A stretch of 64,000 bases of DNA from Streptomyces bikiniensis (GCA_000716465.1 JNWL01000003.1:62001-126000); one strand, 5' to 3'; positions 42,458 to 51,730 are shown, counted from the first letter of the stretch. The notes: generated by a model not told the origin, from the letters alone. Numbers and translations: made by a program.

Positions 42458-44065
42458 ATGACCGGCGAGGGGAAGCGACCGCGCGAGCGGGGCCTGTCCG
42501 CCTGGACGACCCGGCGGTGGCTTCGCATGGGCACGGCCGTGTCCCTGGTCGTCCTGGCCCTGCTCGGAACGACGGGGGCCTGGATCCTCTCCCGCACCGA
42601 GTCGCTCAGCAAGGAGCTCGTGGACGTGCGGTCGCCCGCCCTGACCACGGCGACCCGCCTGGAATCGGCGGTCCTCAACCAGGAGACCGGCATCCGCGGC
42701 TACGGCCTGACCGGCACCCCGGACTTCCTCACCCCCTACCGGGAGGGGGTCGCCGAGCAGGAGTCGCGGACCGCCCAGCTCTCCGGACTCCTCGCCGGCG
42801 ACCGGGCCGCCCTGGCCGACCTCGGGGCCGTACGGGACGCCGTCACCAGGTGGCAGGAGAGGATCGCGCGCCCGATCGCCGCCGCGCCGCCCGGTTCGTC
42901 CTCGCCGCTGGCCGTCGAGCGGGCGGCCGAGGGCAAGACGGCCTTCGACGCCGTGCGCGCCGCCCTGGGCGGGCAGCAGGAGCGGCTGCGCGCGGAACGT
43001 GTCCGCACCAGGGACGAGCTGATGACCATGATGGAGGTCCGGAACTGGGTGTTCGGCACCATCGCGGTGCTCATCGTCGCCCTGACCAGCCTGATCTTCG
43101 AAGGACTGCGCCGGGGCATCAACGAACCCCTCGACCGGCTCGGCGCGGACGCCCGGACCATCGCCGGCGGCGACTTCGACCACCCGATCACCCCGTCCGG
43201 CCCCGCCGACCTGCGGCGCCTCGGCGAGGAGATCGACTCCATGCGCCGGCGCCTCGTGCGGGAACTGGCCTTCACCGAGGAGGCGCGCCTGCGCCTCGAC
43301 GCGCAGGCCGCCGACCTCCAGCGCTCCAACGCCGAGCTGGAGCAGTTCGCGTACGTCGCCTCCCACGACCTCCAGGAGCCGCTGCGCAAGGTCTCCAGCT
43401 TCACCCAGCTCCTCCAGCGGCGCTACGGGGGGCAGCTCGACAGCCGGGCCGACCAGTACATCGACTTCGCCGTCGACGGGGCGAACCGCATGCAGGTCCT
43501 CATCAACGACCTCCTCGACTTCTCCCGCGTCGGACGCCTGCACAACGCCCACCAGAGCGTCGACCTGGACGACGTCCTGGAGCGGACCCTGTCCGCGCTG
43601 AGCGTCGGCATCGAGGAGGCCGGGGCGGTGATCACCCACGACCCGCTGCCGACCCTGGTCGCCGACCCCACCCAGATGGGGATGCTCTGGCAGAACCTGA
43701 TCGGCAACGCCGTGAAGTTCCGCCGCCCGGACGAGGCCCCGCGGATCCGCGTCACGGCGGCCCGGGAGGGCGGCCTGTGGCGGTTCACCGTCACCGACAA
43801 CGGCATCGGCATCGCCCCGGAGTACGCCGACAAGGTCTTCGTGATCTTCCAGCGGCTGCACACCAAGGACGTCTACTCCGGCAGCGGCATCGGCCTCGCC
43901 ATGTGCAAGAAGATCGTCGAGTTCCACGGCGGCACCATCGCCGTCGACACCGAGTACCGCGAGGGGGCGCGCATCACCTTCACCCTGGCGCCGGAACCCC
44001 CGGAGACCCCCCTCCCCGCCGCCCTGCCGCCGGCCGCCGACTCCGGTACGGAGCGGACGCGATGA
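42458..44065 (+). CDS. Sensor histidine kinase with CHASE3-like and HAMP domains
   Basis: A 535-residue membrane kinase: TM1 about 24-45, a CHASE3-like sensor (SLSKELVDVRSPAL, LNQETGIRGYGLTGTPDFL), TM2 about 197-215, HAMP about 218-270, a coiled-coil and a HisKA region with the phosphorylated His303 in YVASHDLQEPLRKVSSF. The HATPase has NLIGNAVKF, DNGIGIAPEY and GSGIGLAMCKKIVE. This is the phytochrome-like HK class. Its 3' end overlaps the receiver-PP2C gene by 4 bp (ATGA), and it is divergent from the receiver gene at 42360, so all are likely one circuit. Confidence 0.92.
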   Translation: MTGEGKRPRERGLSAWTTRRWLRMGTAVSLVVLALLGTTGAWILSRTESLSKELVDVRSPALTTATRLESAVLNQETGIRGYGLTGTPDFLTPYREGVAEQESRTAQLSGLLAGDRAALADLGAVRDAVTRWQERIARPIAAAPPGSSSPLAVERAAEGKTAFDAVRAALGGQQERLRAERVRTRDELMTMMEVRNWVFGTIAVLIVALTSLIFEGLRRGINEPLDRLGADARTIAGGDFDHPITPSGPADLRRLGEEIDSMRRRLVRELAFTEEARLRLDAQAADLQRSNAELEQFAYVASHDLQEPLRKVSSFTQLLQRRYGGQLDSRADQYIDFAVDGANRMQVLINDLLDFSRVGRLHNAHQSVDLDDVLERTLSALSVGIEEAGAVITHDPLPTLVADPTQMGMLWQNLIGNAVKFRRPDEAPRIRVTAAREGGLWRFTVTDNGIGIAPEYADKVFVIFQRLHTKDVYSGSGIGLAMCKKIVEFHGGTIAVDTEYREGARITFTLAPEPPETPLPAALPPAADSGTERTR

Positions 44066-45264
44066 ACGCCACCACGACCGGCCGGTCCGCGGTGCCCCAC
44101 GAACCGACGTACCGCATCCTCCTGATCGAGGACGACCTGGGCGACGCCCTGCTCGTCGAGGAACTCCTCCACGACACGGGGCTGCGGTTCGAGCTGACCA
44201 CCCGCACCACCCTGGCCGAGGCCCGCGCCGAACTGGCCGCCGCGCCGATCGACTGCATCCTCCTCGACCTGCACCTCCCCGACGTGTCGGGCACCGACGC
44301 GGTCACCACGGTCAGGAACATGGCCCCGCACACCGCGGTCATCGTCCTGACCGGGCTCGCCGAGGCACAGGCCGGCCCCGACGCCATGGCCGCCGGGGCC
44401 CAGGACTACCTCGTCAAGGGCAAGGTCGAGGCGGACCTGCTGCACCGGACGGTCCGTTACGCCGTCTACCGCAGCGAGACCGAGCGCGCCAGCTCCGAGG
44501 CCCAGGCCGCCCGGCTGCGGGCGGAGGAGAACGCGCGCCTGGAGCGCGGCCTGCTGCCCCAGCCGATCCTCGACACCTCCACGGTGCGGGTGACCTCCCG
44601 CTATCTGCCGGGCGCCACCCTGGCCCTGCTCGGCGGGGACTTCCTCGACGTGGTGGAGGGGGACGGCGGGCTGCTGCACGCCGTCGTCGGGGACGTCAGC
44701 GGACACGGGCCCGACGCCGCCGCCCTCGGCGTCTGCCTGCGGATCGCCTGGCGCTCCCTCGTGCTCGGCGGGCACCGCGGCGACGACCTGCTGCACCTGA
44801 TGGAGCGCATCCTGCTCGCCGAGCGCGGCGGCCAGCACATGTTCGCCACCTGCACCCTCCTCACCCTCGACCAGAAGGCCGGCACCGCCACCCTCCACCT
44901 CGCCGGCCACCACGAACCCCTGCTCACCACGTCCGAGGGGACCCGGGAGCTGGAGGCCGCCCACGGCATCGCCCTGGGCATCTTCTCCGGTCCGCACCGC
45001 TGGCCCGCCACGGTCGTCCCGCTCCCCGCCACCGGAGCCCTGACCCTCTACACCGACGGCCTCACCGAGGGCCACAGCGGAACGGCGAACGAACGGCTCG
45101 GCGTCGAGGGGCTGCTGGAGCTGATCGCGACCCTGCCGGCGGAGGACCCGGCCGTCCAGGTCGACCTCCTCATCAAGGAGACCCACGAACTGAACGCCGG
45201 CCGGCACTCCGACGACCTCGCCGTCCTGCGCCTCGACTGGGGGAGCCCGCCGGCCCGCTCCTGA
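44062..45264 (+). CDS. Receiver domain-SpoIIE-type PP2C phosphatase
   Basis: A 400-residue signal protein with an N-terminal receiver (phospho-acceptor Asp69 in CILLDLHLPDVSGTDA), a short coiled-coil around 140-165, and a metal-dependent PP2C/SpoIIE phosphatase domain (about 170-395) with GGDFLDVV, VVGDVSGHGPDAA, YTDGLTEGHS and the final DDLAVLRL. Phosphorylation of the receiver by the coupled kinase should control dephosphorylation of a STAS anti-anti-sigma factor, as in RsbU-type pathways. The STAS partner is not within the window. Confidence 0.92.
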   Translation: MNATTTGRSAVPHEPTYRILLIEDDLGDALLVEELLHDTGLRFELTTRTTLAEARAELAAAPIDCILLDLHLPDVSGTDAVTTVRNMAPHTAVIVLTGLAEAQAGPDAMAAGAQDYLVKGKVEADLLHRTVRYAVYRSETERASSEAQAARLRAEENARLERGLLPQPILDTSTVRVTSRYLPGATLALLGGDFLDVVEGDGGLLHAVVGDVSGHGPDAAALGVCLRIAWRSLVLGGHRGDDLLHLMERILLAERGGQHMFATCTLLTLDQKAGTATLHLAGHHEPLLTTSEGTRELEAAHGIALGIFSGPHRWPATVVPLPATGALTLYTDGLTEGHSGTANERLGVEGLLELIATLPAEDPAVQVDLLIKETHELNAGRHSDDLAVLRLDWGSPPARS

Positions 45265-45279
45265 GCGGGGCCCGCGCCG

Positions 45280-46041
45280 TCACCCGGCGGGTCTGCGCGC
45301 CTCGACCAGGGTCCGGGCGGAGTGGGCGACGAACGGCCCCTCCGCCCGGATCAGGGCGTCGAGCTCGCGCAGCCGGGGCAGATGGGCGTCGACCGTGAAC
45401 CCGGGCACGATCCAGATCACCTTGCGCAGGAACCAGACGACCGCGCCGACGTCGTGAAACTCCATCCGCAGCCGTTCGGTGCGCAGGTCCACGACGTCCA
45501 GCCCGGCCGCCCGCGCCGCCGCGGCCTCGTCGTCGGGGTGGCGTTCCCGGGCCGCCTCCGGCTGCGGGCCGAGGAAGTACTCCACCACCTCCCAGACGCT
45601 GGCCGGCCCGACGTGCTGGGCGAGATAGGTGCCGTCCGGCCGCAGGACACGGGCGATCTCCGACCACCACACGGTGGCCGGGTGCCGGCTGGTGACGAGG
45701 TCGAAGGCGGCGTCGCCGAAGGGCAGCGGCGGCTCGTCGGGGTCGGCGACGAGCACCACTCCGCGCGGGTGGAGGAGTTCGGTGGCCCGGGCGACGTTCG
45801 GGGGCCACGACTCGGTGGCCGCCATCGTCGGCGGGAGCACCGGCACCCCGGCCAGGACCTCGCCGCCGCCCGTCTGGACGTCGAGCCCGGCCGAGGCGGT
45901 GGCGAGGCGCTCGGTGAGGAGCCGGTGGTAGCCCCAGGAGGGGCGCTGTTCGGTCGCCCGTCCGTCGAGCCAGGAGAAGTCCCAGCCGTCGACCGGGGCC
46001 GCGGAGGCCTCCGCCACGAGTTCTTCGAAGGTGCGCGTCAT
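45280..46041 (-). CDS. SAM-dependent methyltransferase
   Basis: This 253-residue protein has a class I methyltransferase fold, with LDVQTGGGEVLAGV as the degenerate motif I, GVVLVADPDEPPLPFGDAAFDLV as the acidic and post-I region, and ARVLRPDGTYLAQHVG. It is monocistronic and convergent to the PP2C gene (16 bp). Its promoter must lie in the 46042-46329 region, which also carries two palindromes and a LacI-type site. Confidence 0.85.
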   Translation of the reverse strand: MTRTFEELVAEASAAPVDGWDFSWLDGRATEQRPSWGYHRLLTERLATASAGLDVQTGGGEVLAGVPVLPPTMAATESWPPNVARATELLHPRGVVLVADPDEPPLPFGDAAFDLVTSRHPATVWWSEIARVLRPDGTYLAQHVGPASVWEVVEYFLGPQPEAARERHPDDEAAAARAAGLDVVDLRTERLRMEFHDVGAVVWFLRKVIWIVPGFTVDAHLPRLRELDALIRAEGPFVAHSARTLVEARRPAG

Positions 46042-46078
46042 CCCTTCATCATCACGTCCGGCCTCCGGACCACGCACC

Positions 46079-46096
46079 CACGTAAATAATTACGTG
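46079..46096. promoter_or_regulatory. AT-rich palindrome CACGTAA-N4-TTACGTG
   Basis: CACGTAAATAATTACGTG is a perfect 7-bp inverted repeat with a 4-base centre, within an otherwise 75% GC region. It lies 38 bases upstream of the minus-strand methyltransferase start and 250 bases upstream of the GH87 gene. On the minus strand the TAATTA inside it follows TTCAAG by 17 bases, a possible promoter for the methyltransferase. Confidence 0.5.
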
Positions 46097-46099
46097 ATT

Positions 46100-46116
46100 G
46101 CGCAAGCCACTTGAAA
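46100..46116 (+). promoter_or_regulatory. Candidate LacI-family operator upstream of the GH87 gene
   Basis: GCGCAAGCCACTTGAAA shares the whole left arm and central base with the operator GCGCAAGCCGCTTGCGC at 50645, and 4 of 8 bases of the right arm. It is 4 bases from the palindrome at 46079, in the gap between divergent methyltransferase and GH87 genes. Confidence 0.6.
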
Positions 46117-46196
46117 GGCCCTGTTCCGGCGGCGGGCGGCGCCGGGAGCCCGGGCGGGCGGCGGATCCGAGTGCGGTTGTGGGCGTAGACGACATG

Positions 46197-46249
46197 GCAG
46201 ATCTCTGCAACTCTCTGATCGCTCGACGCAAAAGATGAAGATCTTTGCG
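46197..46249 (+). other. Two dyads in the GH87 leader region
   Basis: GCAGATCTCTGC at 46197-46208 is a perfect 5-bp inverted repeat, and at 46227-46249 a CGCAAA(A)GAT arm pairs with ATCTTTGCG around GAAG with one bulge. They lie 80-130 bases before the GH87 ATG, in an AT-richer stretch. They may be protein sites or leader RNA structure; I cannot tell which. Confidence 0.45.
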
Positions 46250-46329
46250 ACTGTTCAGCTGTGCCATCACACCGACAGAGCCGCGCCCCGCCACCGTCAG
46301 GGGTCGCGCGGGGCCGAGATCGGGGACAG

Positions 46330-49300
46330 ATGAGAATCCAACGCCGACGGGCCCGGGGCCTGAGCGCCCTGCTCGTCACCAGCCTGCTGGCCCTCGGAGG
46401 GCCCGCGTTCACGGCCTCGGCGGCCGGGGGCCCGAACGTCGCGGCCGGGAAGCCGACCGCCGCCGCGAGCGCCCACGCCGAGTACGGCGCCCGCAACATC
46501 ACCGACGGAGACCAGGGCACCTACTGGCAGAGCGCGGGAAGCGCGCTCCCGCAGTGGGTCCAGACCGACCTGGGCGCCACCACCCGCGTCGACGAGGTCG
46601 TCCTGAAGCTGCCGGCCGGCTGGGAGGGCCGGACCCAGACGCTCTCCGTGCAGGGCAGCGCCGACGGCACCTCCTTCACCACCCTGAAGAGCTCCGCCCC
46701 GTACGCCTTCGCCCCCGGCGCGGGCAACACCGTCCGGGTCTCCTTCCCGGCGGCGCAGACCCGTTTCGTACGCGTCGACATCACCGCCAACACCGGCTGG
46801 CAGGCCGCCCAGCTCTCCGAACTGGAGGTGCACGCCGCCGACGCCTCCTCCGCGAACCTCGCGGCCGGACGCCCCCTCACCGCGAGCAGCCACGCCCAGA
46901 CCTACACCGCTCCGAACGCCAACGACGGCAACCGGGCCACTTATTGGGAGAGCGCCGCGGGCGCCTTCCCCCAGTGGCTCCGGGCCGACCTGGGCTCCGC
47001 CGTCCGCGTCGACCGGGTCGTCCTGCGCCTGCCCGACGGCTGGGAGGCCCGCACCCAGACCCTGAAGCTCCAGGGCAGTACCGACGGCACCGACTTCACC
47101 GACCTCACCGCCGCGAAGGCGTACGCGTTCGACGCCGCCGGCGGGCGCGCGGCGACCCTCTCCTTCGACGCCGTCACCACCCGGCACGTACGGGTCCTGG
47201 TGACCGCGAACAGCGTCCAGAACGCGGCGCAGATCTCCGAACTGGAGGTGTACGGACCGGCCACCGGCGACACCCGGGCACCGACCGCGCCCACCGGCCT
47301 CGCCCTCACCGAGCCCGCCACCGGACAGATCCGGCTCACCTGGAACGCGGCCACCGACGACACCGGCGTGACCGGCTACGACGTCTACGCCGACGGCACC
47401 CTGCTCAGCGGCGTGGCCGGGAACGTCACCACCTACACCGACAACCGGCCCGCGCACCAGACCGTCTCCTACTCCGTCCGCGCCAGGGACGCGGCCGGCA
47501 ACCAGTCCGCCGACAGCAACACCGTCACCCGCACCGGCGACACCGGCGACACCCAGGCCCCGACCGCCCCGGCGAACCTGGCGCTCACCGAGCCCACGAG
47601 CGGGCAGATACGCCTGACCTGGACCGCCTCGACCGACGACACCGGCGTCACCGGCTACGAGATCTACGCCGACAACGTCCTGCGCGGCACCGTCGCCGGG
47701 AACACCACCACCTACACCGACACCCAGCCCGCCTCCGTCACGGTCACCTACCACGTACGAGCCAGGGACGCGGCGGGCAACCGGTCCGTCGCCGGCAACG
47801 CCGTCACCCGCACCGGCAGCGGCGGCACGGGCTCGGACCTCGCCGTCGGCAAGCCGATCAGCGCCTCCTCCACGGTCCACACCTTCGCCGCGGAGAACGC
47901 CAACGACAACGACGTCACCACCTACTGGGAGGGTGCGGGCGGCAGCTACCCCCAGACCCTCACGGTGAGGCTCGGCGCCGACGCCGACCTCGACCGGCTC
48001 GTCCTCGGGCTGAACCCCTCCTCGGCCTGGACCGCCCGCAGCCAGACCGTCGAGGTCCTCGGCCGCGGGCAGGACGCCACCGCCTTCACCACCCTCGCCG
48101 CCGCGAAGAGCCTCACCTTCGACCCGGCGACCGGCAACAGCGTCACCGTCCCGGTCTCCGGCCGCGTCGCCGACGTCCGGCTGCGGTTCACCGCCAACTC
48201 CGGCGCCCCGGCGGGCCAGCTCGCCGAACTCCGGGTGATCGGCGTCCCGGCGCCCAACCCCGACCTGCAGGTCACCGGACTCGCCGTGGCGCCCGCCGCC
48301 CCCGTGGAGTCCGACACGATCACGGTGACGGCCACCGTCCGCAACAGCGGCACCGTCGCCGCCCCGGCGAGCGCCCTCGCGGTGCGCCTCGGCGGCACCG
48401 AGGTCGCCACCGCCCGGGTCGGCGCCCTCGCGCCCGGCGCGCAGACCACCGTCAGCACATCGATCGGAGCGCGCGAGGCCGGTACGTACACGCTCTCCGC
48501 CGTCGCCGACGAAGCGGGCGCGGTCGTCGAGCGCAACGAGTCCGACAACACGTACACCAGCCCCACCCCGCTCGTGGTCAAACCGGTCACCAGCTCCGAT
48601 CCGGTCGCCGCCTCGGTGACCACCTTGCCGTCCAGCCCGGCGGCCGGTGACCCGGTCTCCTTCAAGGTCACGGTCCGCAACCAGGGCACGCAGGCGAGCG
48701 CGGCGGGCGCCCACGGCGTCACCCTCACCCTCCTGGACTCCCGGGGCGCCACGGTGAAGACCCTCACCGGCGCGTACGACGGGATCCTCGCGGCCGGCGC
48801 CTCGGCCGAGGTGGACCTCGGCCCGTGGACGGCGGCCGACGGCTCGTACACCGTGCGGACCGTCCTCGCCGACGACGCCCACGAACTCCCGGTCAAGCGC
48901 GCCAACAACACCTCCACCCAGCCGCTCTTCGTCGGACGCGGCGCCGACATGCCGTACACCACGTACGAGGCGGAGGACGGCACCGCGGGCGGCGGCGCCA
49001 CCGTCGTCGGCCCCAACCGGACCGTCGGCGACATCGCGGGCGAGGCCTCCGGCCGCAGGGCCGTCCACCTGGACGCGACGGGGGAGTACGTCGAGTTCAC
49101 CACCCGCGCCGCCACCAACACCCTGGTCACCCGCTTCTCCGTCCCGGACGCCCCGGGCGGCGGCGGCATCGACTCCACGATCAACGTGTACGTCGACGGC
49201 GTCTTCGAGAAGGCGCTCCCGCTGACCTCGAAGTACGCCTGGCTGTACGGCGCCGAGACCGCGCCCGGCAACTCCCCGGGCTCCGGGGCCCCGCGCCACA

Positions 49301-50619
49301 TCTACGACGAGGCGCACCTGCTCCTCGACGAGACCGTCCCGGCGGGCAGCAGGATCCGGCTCCAGAAGGACGCGGCCAACACCGCCGCGCACTACGCGAT
49401 CGACTTCGTCGACCTGGAGCAGGTCGCCCCGGTCGCGAACCCGGACCCGGCCGCGTACACCGTCCCGGCCGGCTTCACCCACCAGGACGTCCAGAACGCC
49501 CTCGACAAGGTCCGCATGGACACCACCGGCACCCTCGTCGGCGTCTACCTGCCGCCGGGCGACTACCGGACGTCCAGCAAGTTCCAGGTGTACGGCAAGG
49601 CCGTCAAGGTCGTCGGCGCCGGACCCTGGTACACGAAGTTCCACGCGCCGACGACCCAGGACAACACCGACGTCGGCTTCCGCGCCGACGGTACGGCGAA
49701 GGGCTCGCTCTTCAAGGGCTTCGCCTACTTCGGCAACTACACCTCGCGGATCGACGGCCCGGGCAAGGTCTTCGACTTCGCGAACGTCACCGACATCGTG
49801 ATCGACGACATCTGGAACGAGCACATGGTGTGCCTCTACTGGGGCGCCAACACCGACCGGATCACGATCAGGAACTCCCGCATCCGGAACATGTTCGCCG
49901 ACGGCGTCAACATGACCAACGGCTCCACGGACAACCACGTCGTCAACAACGACGCCCGCGCCACCGGCGACGACAGCTTCGCGCTGTTCTCCGCGATCGA
50001 CGCCGGCGGCGCCGACATGAAGAACAACGTCTACGAGAACCTCACCTCCACCCTGACCTGGCGGGCGGCGGGCGTGGCCGTCTACGGCGGCTACGACAAC
50101 ACCTTCCGCAACATCCGCATCGCCGACACGCTCGTCTACTCCGGGATCACCATCTCGTCGCTCGACTTCGGCTATCCGATGAACGGCTTCGGTACCGGTC
50201 CCACGACCTTCGAGAACATCTCGATCGTCCGGGCGGGCGGCCACTTCTGGGGCTCGCAGACCTTCCCCGGCATCTGGGTCTTCTCCGCCTCGAAGGTCTT
50301 CCAGGGGATCCGGGTCGCCCACGTGGACATCGTCGATCCCACCTACAGCGGGATCATGTTCCAGACGAACTACGTGGGCGGACAGCCGCAGTTCCCCATC
50401 AAGGACACGGTGTTCAGCGACGTCTCGATCACCGGGGCCCGCAAGAGCGGCGACGCCTTCGACGCGAAGTCCGGCTTCGGCCTCTGGGCCAACGAGATGC
50501 CGGAGTCGGGGCAGGGCCCCGCCGTCGGCGAGGTGACCTTCAACGGCCTCGAACTGAGCGGCAACGCCGTCGACGTCCGCAACACCACCTCCACCTTCAA
50601 GATCAACATCAATCCGTAG
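46330..50619 (+). CDS. Secreted multidomain GH87 alpha-1,3-glucanase/mycodextranase-type enzyme
   Basis: The 1429-residue product has a signal peptide (1 to about 32), discoidin-like domains (about 35-170, 176-312 and 502-640), two FN3 domains (315-405, 408-500) in near-repeat, two CARDB-like domains (644-755, 757-870), a CBM6-like domain (876-1035, YTTYEAEDG) and a C-terminal beta-helix (1043-1429). Asp1191 in NMFADGVNM and Asp1214-Asp1215 in ATGDDSFALF have the D-x22-DD spacing I recall for the three catalytic aspartates of GH87 enzymes. It should cleave alpha-1,3-linked glucans such as fungal wall glucan, nigeran or mutan outside the cell. The binding modules fit insoluble substrate. Confidence 0.82.
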   Translation: MRIQRRRARGLSALLVTSLLALGGPAFTASAAGGPNVAAGKPTAAASAHAEYGARNITDGDQGTYWQSAGSALPQWVQTDLGATTRVDEVVLKLPAGWEGRTQTLSVQGSADGTSFTTLKSSAPYAFAPGAGNTVRVSFPAAQTRFVRVDITANTGWQAAQLSELEVHAADASSANLAAGRPLTASSHAQTYTAPNANDGNRATYWESAAGAFPQWLRADLGSAVRVDRVVLRLPDGWEARTQTLKLQGSTDGTDFTDLTAAKAYAFDAAGGRAATLSFDAVTTRHVRVLVTANSVQNAAQISELEVYGPATGDTRAPTAPTGLALTEPATGQIRLTWNAATDDTGVTGYDVYADGTLLSGVAGNVTTYTDNRPAHQTVSYSVRARDAAGNQSADSNTVTRTGDTGDTQAPTAPANLALTEPTSGQIRLTWTASTDDTGVTGYEIYADNVLRGTVAGNTTTYTDTQPASVTVTYHVRARDAAGNRSVAGNAVTRTGSGGTGSDLAVGKPISASSTVHTFAAENANDNDVTTYWEGAGGSYPQTLTVRLGADADLDRLVLGLNPSSAWTARSQTVEVLGRGQDATAFTTLAAAKSLTFDPATGNSVTVPVSGRVADVRLRFTANSGAPAGQLAELRVIGVPAPNPDLQVTGLAVAPAAPVESDTITVTATVRNSGTVAAPASALAVRLGGTEVATARVGALAPGAQTTVSTSIGAREAGTYTLSAVADEAGAVVERNESDNTYTSPTPLVVKPVTSSDPVAASVTTLPSSPAAGDPVSFKVTVRNQGTQASAAGAHGVTLTLLDSRGATVKTLTGAYDGILAAGASAEVDLGPWTAADGSYTVRTVLADDAHELPVKRANNTSTQPLFVGRGADMPYTTYEAEDGTAGGGATVVGPNRTVGDIAGEASGRRAVHLDATGEYVEFTTRAATNTLVTRFSVPDAPGGGGIDSTINVYVDGVFEKALPLTSKYAWLYGAETAPGNSPGSGAPRHIYDEAHLLLDETVPAGSRIRLQKDAANTAAHYAIDFVDLEQVAPVANPDPAAYTVPAGFTHQDVQNALDKVRMDTTGTLVGVYLPPGDYRTSSKFQVYGKAVKVVGAGPWYTKFHAPTTQDNTDVGFRADGTAKGSLFKGFAYFGNYTSRIDGPGKVFDFANVTDIVIDDIWNEHMVCLYWGANTDRITIRNSRIRNMFADGVNMTNGSTDNHVVNNDARATGDDSFALFSAIDAGGADMKNNVYENLTSTLTWRAAGVAVYGGYDNTFRNIRIADTLVYSGITISSLDFGYPMNGFGTGPTTFENISIVRAGGHFWGSQTFPGIWVFSASKVFQGIRVAHVDIVDPTYSGIMFQTNYVGGQPQFPIKDTVFSDVSITGARKSGDAFDAKSGFGLWANEMPESGQGPAVGEVTFNGLELSGNAVDVRNTTSTFKININP

Positions 50620-50644
50620 GGAGCGGCTCGGGAAAGCAAAACTG

Positions 50645-50681
50645 GCGCAAGCCGCTTGCGCGGCTTGCGCTAGTCTTGCGC
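50645..50681. promoter_or_regulatory. LacI autoregulatory operator with extra half-sites
   Basis: GCGCAAGC-C-GCTTGCGC at 50645-50661 is a perfect 8-bp inverted repeat with a single central base, the geometry of LacI/MalR-type operators. Two further CTTGCGC half-sites lie at 50664-50670 and 50675-50681, the last ending 2 bases before the ATG. TAGTCT at 50671-50676 could be the -10, placing the transcript start about at the ATG. Confidence 0.78.
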
Positions 50682-50683
50682 TC

Positions 50684-51730
50684 ATGACGCGACGACTTGC
50701 ACAGGTAGCGAAGAAGGTGGGTGTCAGCCAGGCGACGGTCAGCCGCGTGCTCAACGGCAAGCCCGGGGTCTCCGAGGCGACGCGGCAGTCGGTGCTCACC
50801 GCCCTGGACGTCCTCGGCTACGAGCGCCCGACCCAGCTGCGCGGCGAGCGGGCGCGTCTGGTCGGCCTGGTCCTGCCGGAGCTGCAGAACCCGATCTTCC
50901 CGGCCCTCGCCGAGGTCATCGGCGGCTCCCTCGCCCAGCAGGGCCTCACCCCCGTCCTCTGCACCCAGACCAAGGGCGGCGTCTCCGAGGCCGACTACGT
51001 CGAACTGCTCCTGGAGCAGCAGGTCTCGGGCGTGGTCTTCGCCGGCGGGCTCTTCGCCCAGGCCGACGCCCCGCACGACCACTACCGGCAGCTGGCCGAA
51101 CGCAAGATCCCCGTCGTGCTCGTCAACGCCCCCATCGAGGGCCTCGACTTCCCCTGCGTCTCCTGCGACGACGCCGTCGCCGTCCGCCAGGCCTGGCGGC
51201 ACCTGGAGTCCCTGGGGCACGAGCGCATCGGCGTCGTCGTGGGGCCCGCGGACCACATCCCCTCCCGCCGCAAGCTCGCGGCCGCCCGGGAGGCCGCCGA
51301 GGCCTCGGGCGCGGAGCTCCCGGCGGAGTTCGTCGAGCGCGCCATGTTCTCCCTGGAGAGCGGCCAGGCGGCCGCCTCGCGCCTGCTCGACCGCGGGGTC
51401 ACCGGCATCGTCTGCGCCAGCGACCCGCTGGCCCTGGGCGCCGTCCGGGCGGCCCGCAGGCGGGGCCTCGCGGTCCCCGGGGAGGTCTCCGTCGTCGGCT
51501 ACGACGACTCCGCCTTCATGAACTGCACCGAGCCCCCGCTCACCACCGTGCGCCAGCCCATCGAGGCGATGGGCCGCGCGGCCGTGGAACTGCTCTGCGC
51601 CCAGATCCAGGGCGGCGAGGTCCCGCCCGGCGAACTCCTCTTCGACCCCGAGCTGGTGGTCCGCGGCTCGACCGCGCAGCCGCCCCGCCAGGGCCTGTCC
51701 GGCGGATCGGCGTCGCGGCCCCGGCCCTGA
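50684..51730 (+). CDS. LacI-family transcriptional regulator of glucan/oligosaccharide genes
   Basis: A 348-residue regulator with an N-terminal HTH and hinge (RLAQVAKKVGVSQATVSRVLNGKPGVSEATRQSV, residues 4-37) and a periplasmic-binding-protein-like effector domain from about 60 (ARLVGLVLPELQNPIFPAL). It follows the GH87 gene by 64 bp. No Shine-Dalgarno precedes the ATG, which suits a leaderless mRNA. It probably represses itself, the GH87 gene and possibly the ABC/GH13 genes until an oligosaccharide is bound. The effector is unknown. Confidence 0.9.
   Translation: MTRRLAQVAKKVGVSQATVSRVLNGKPGVSEATRQSVLTALDVLGYERPTQLRGERARLVGLVLPELQNPIFPALAEVIGGSLAQQGLTPVLCTQTKGGVSEADYVELLLEQQVSGVVFAGGLFAQADAPHDHYRQLAERKIPVVLVNAPIEGLDFPCVSCDDAVAVRQAWRHLESLGHERIGVVVGPADHIPSRRKLAAAREAAEASGAELPAEFVERAMFSLESGQAAASRLLDRGVTGIVCASDPLALGAVRAARRRGLAVPGEVSVVGYDDSAFMNCTEPPLTTVRQPIEAMGRAAVELLCAQIQGGEVPPGELLFDPELVVRGSTAQPPRQGLSGGSASRPRP

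Noticed and set aside
46297..50799. A 1500-codon open frame antisense to the GH87 gene
   Set aside because: It mirrors the whole sense gene and its translation has no family motifs; high GC keeps antisense frames open.
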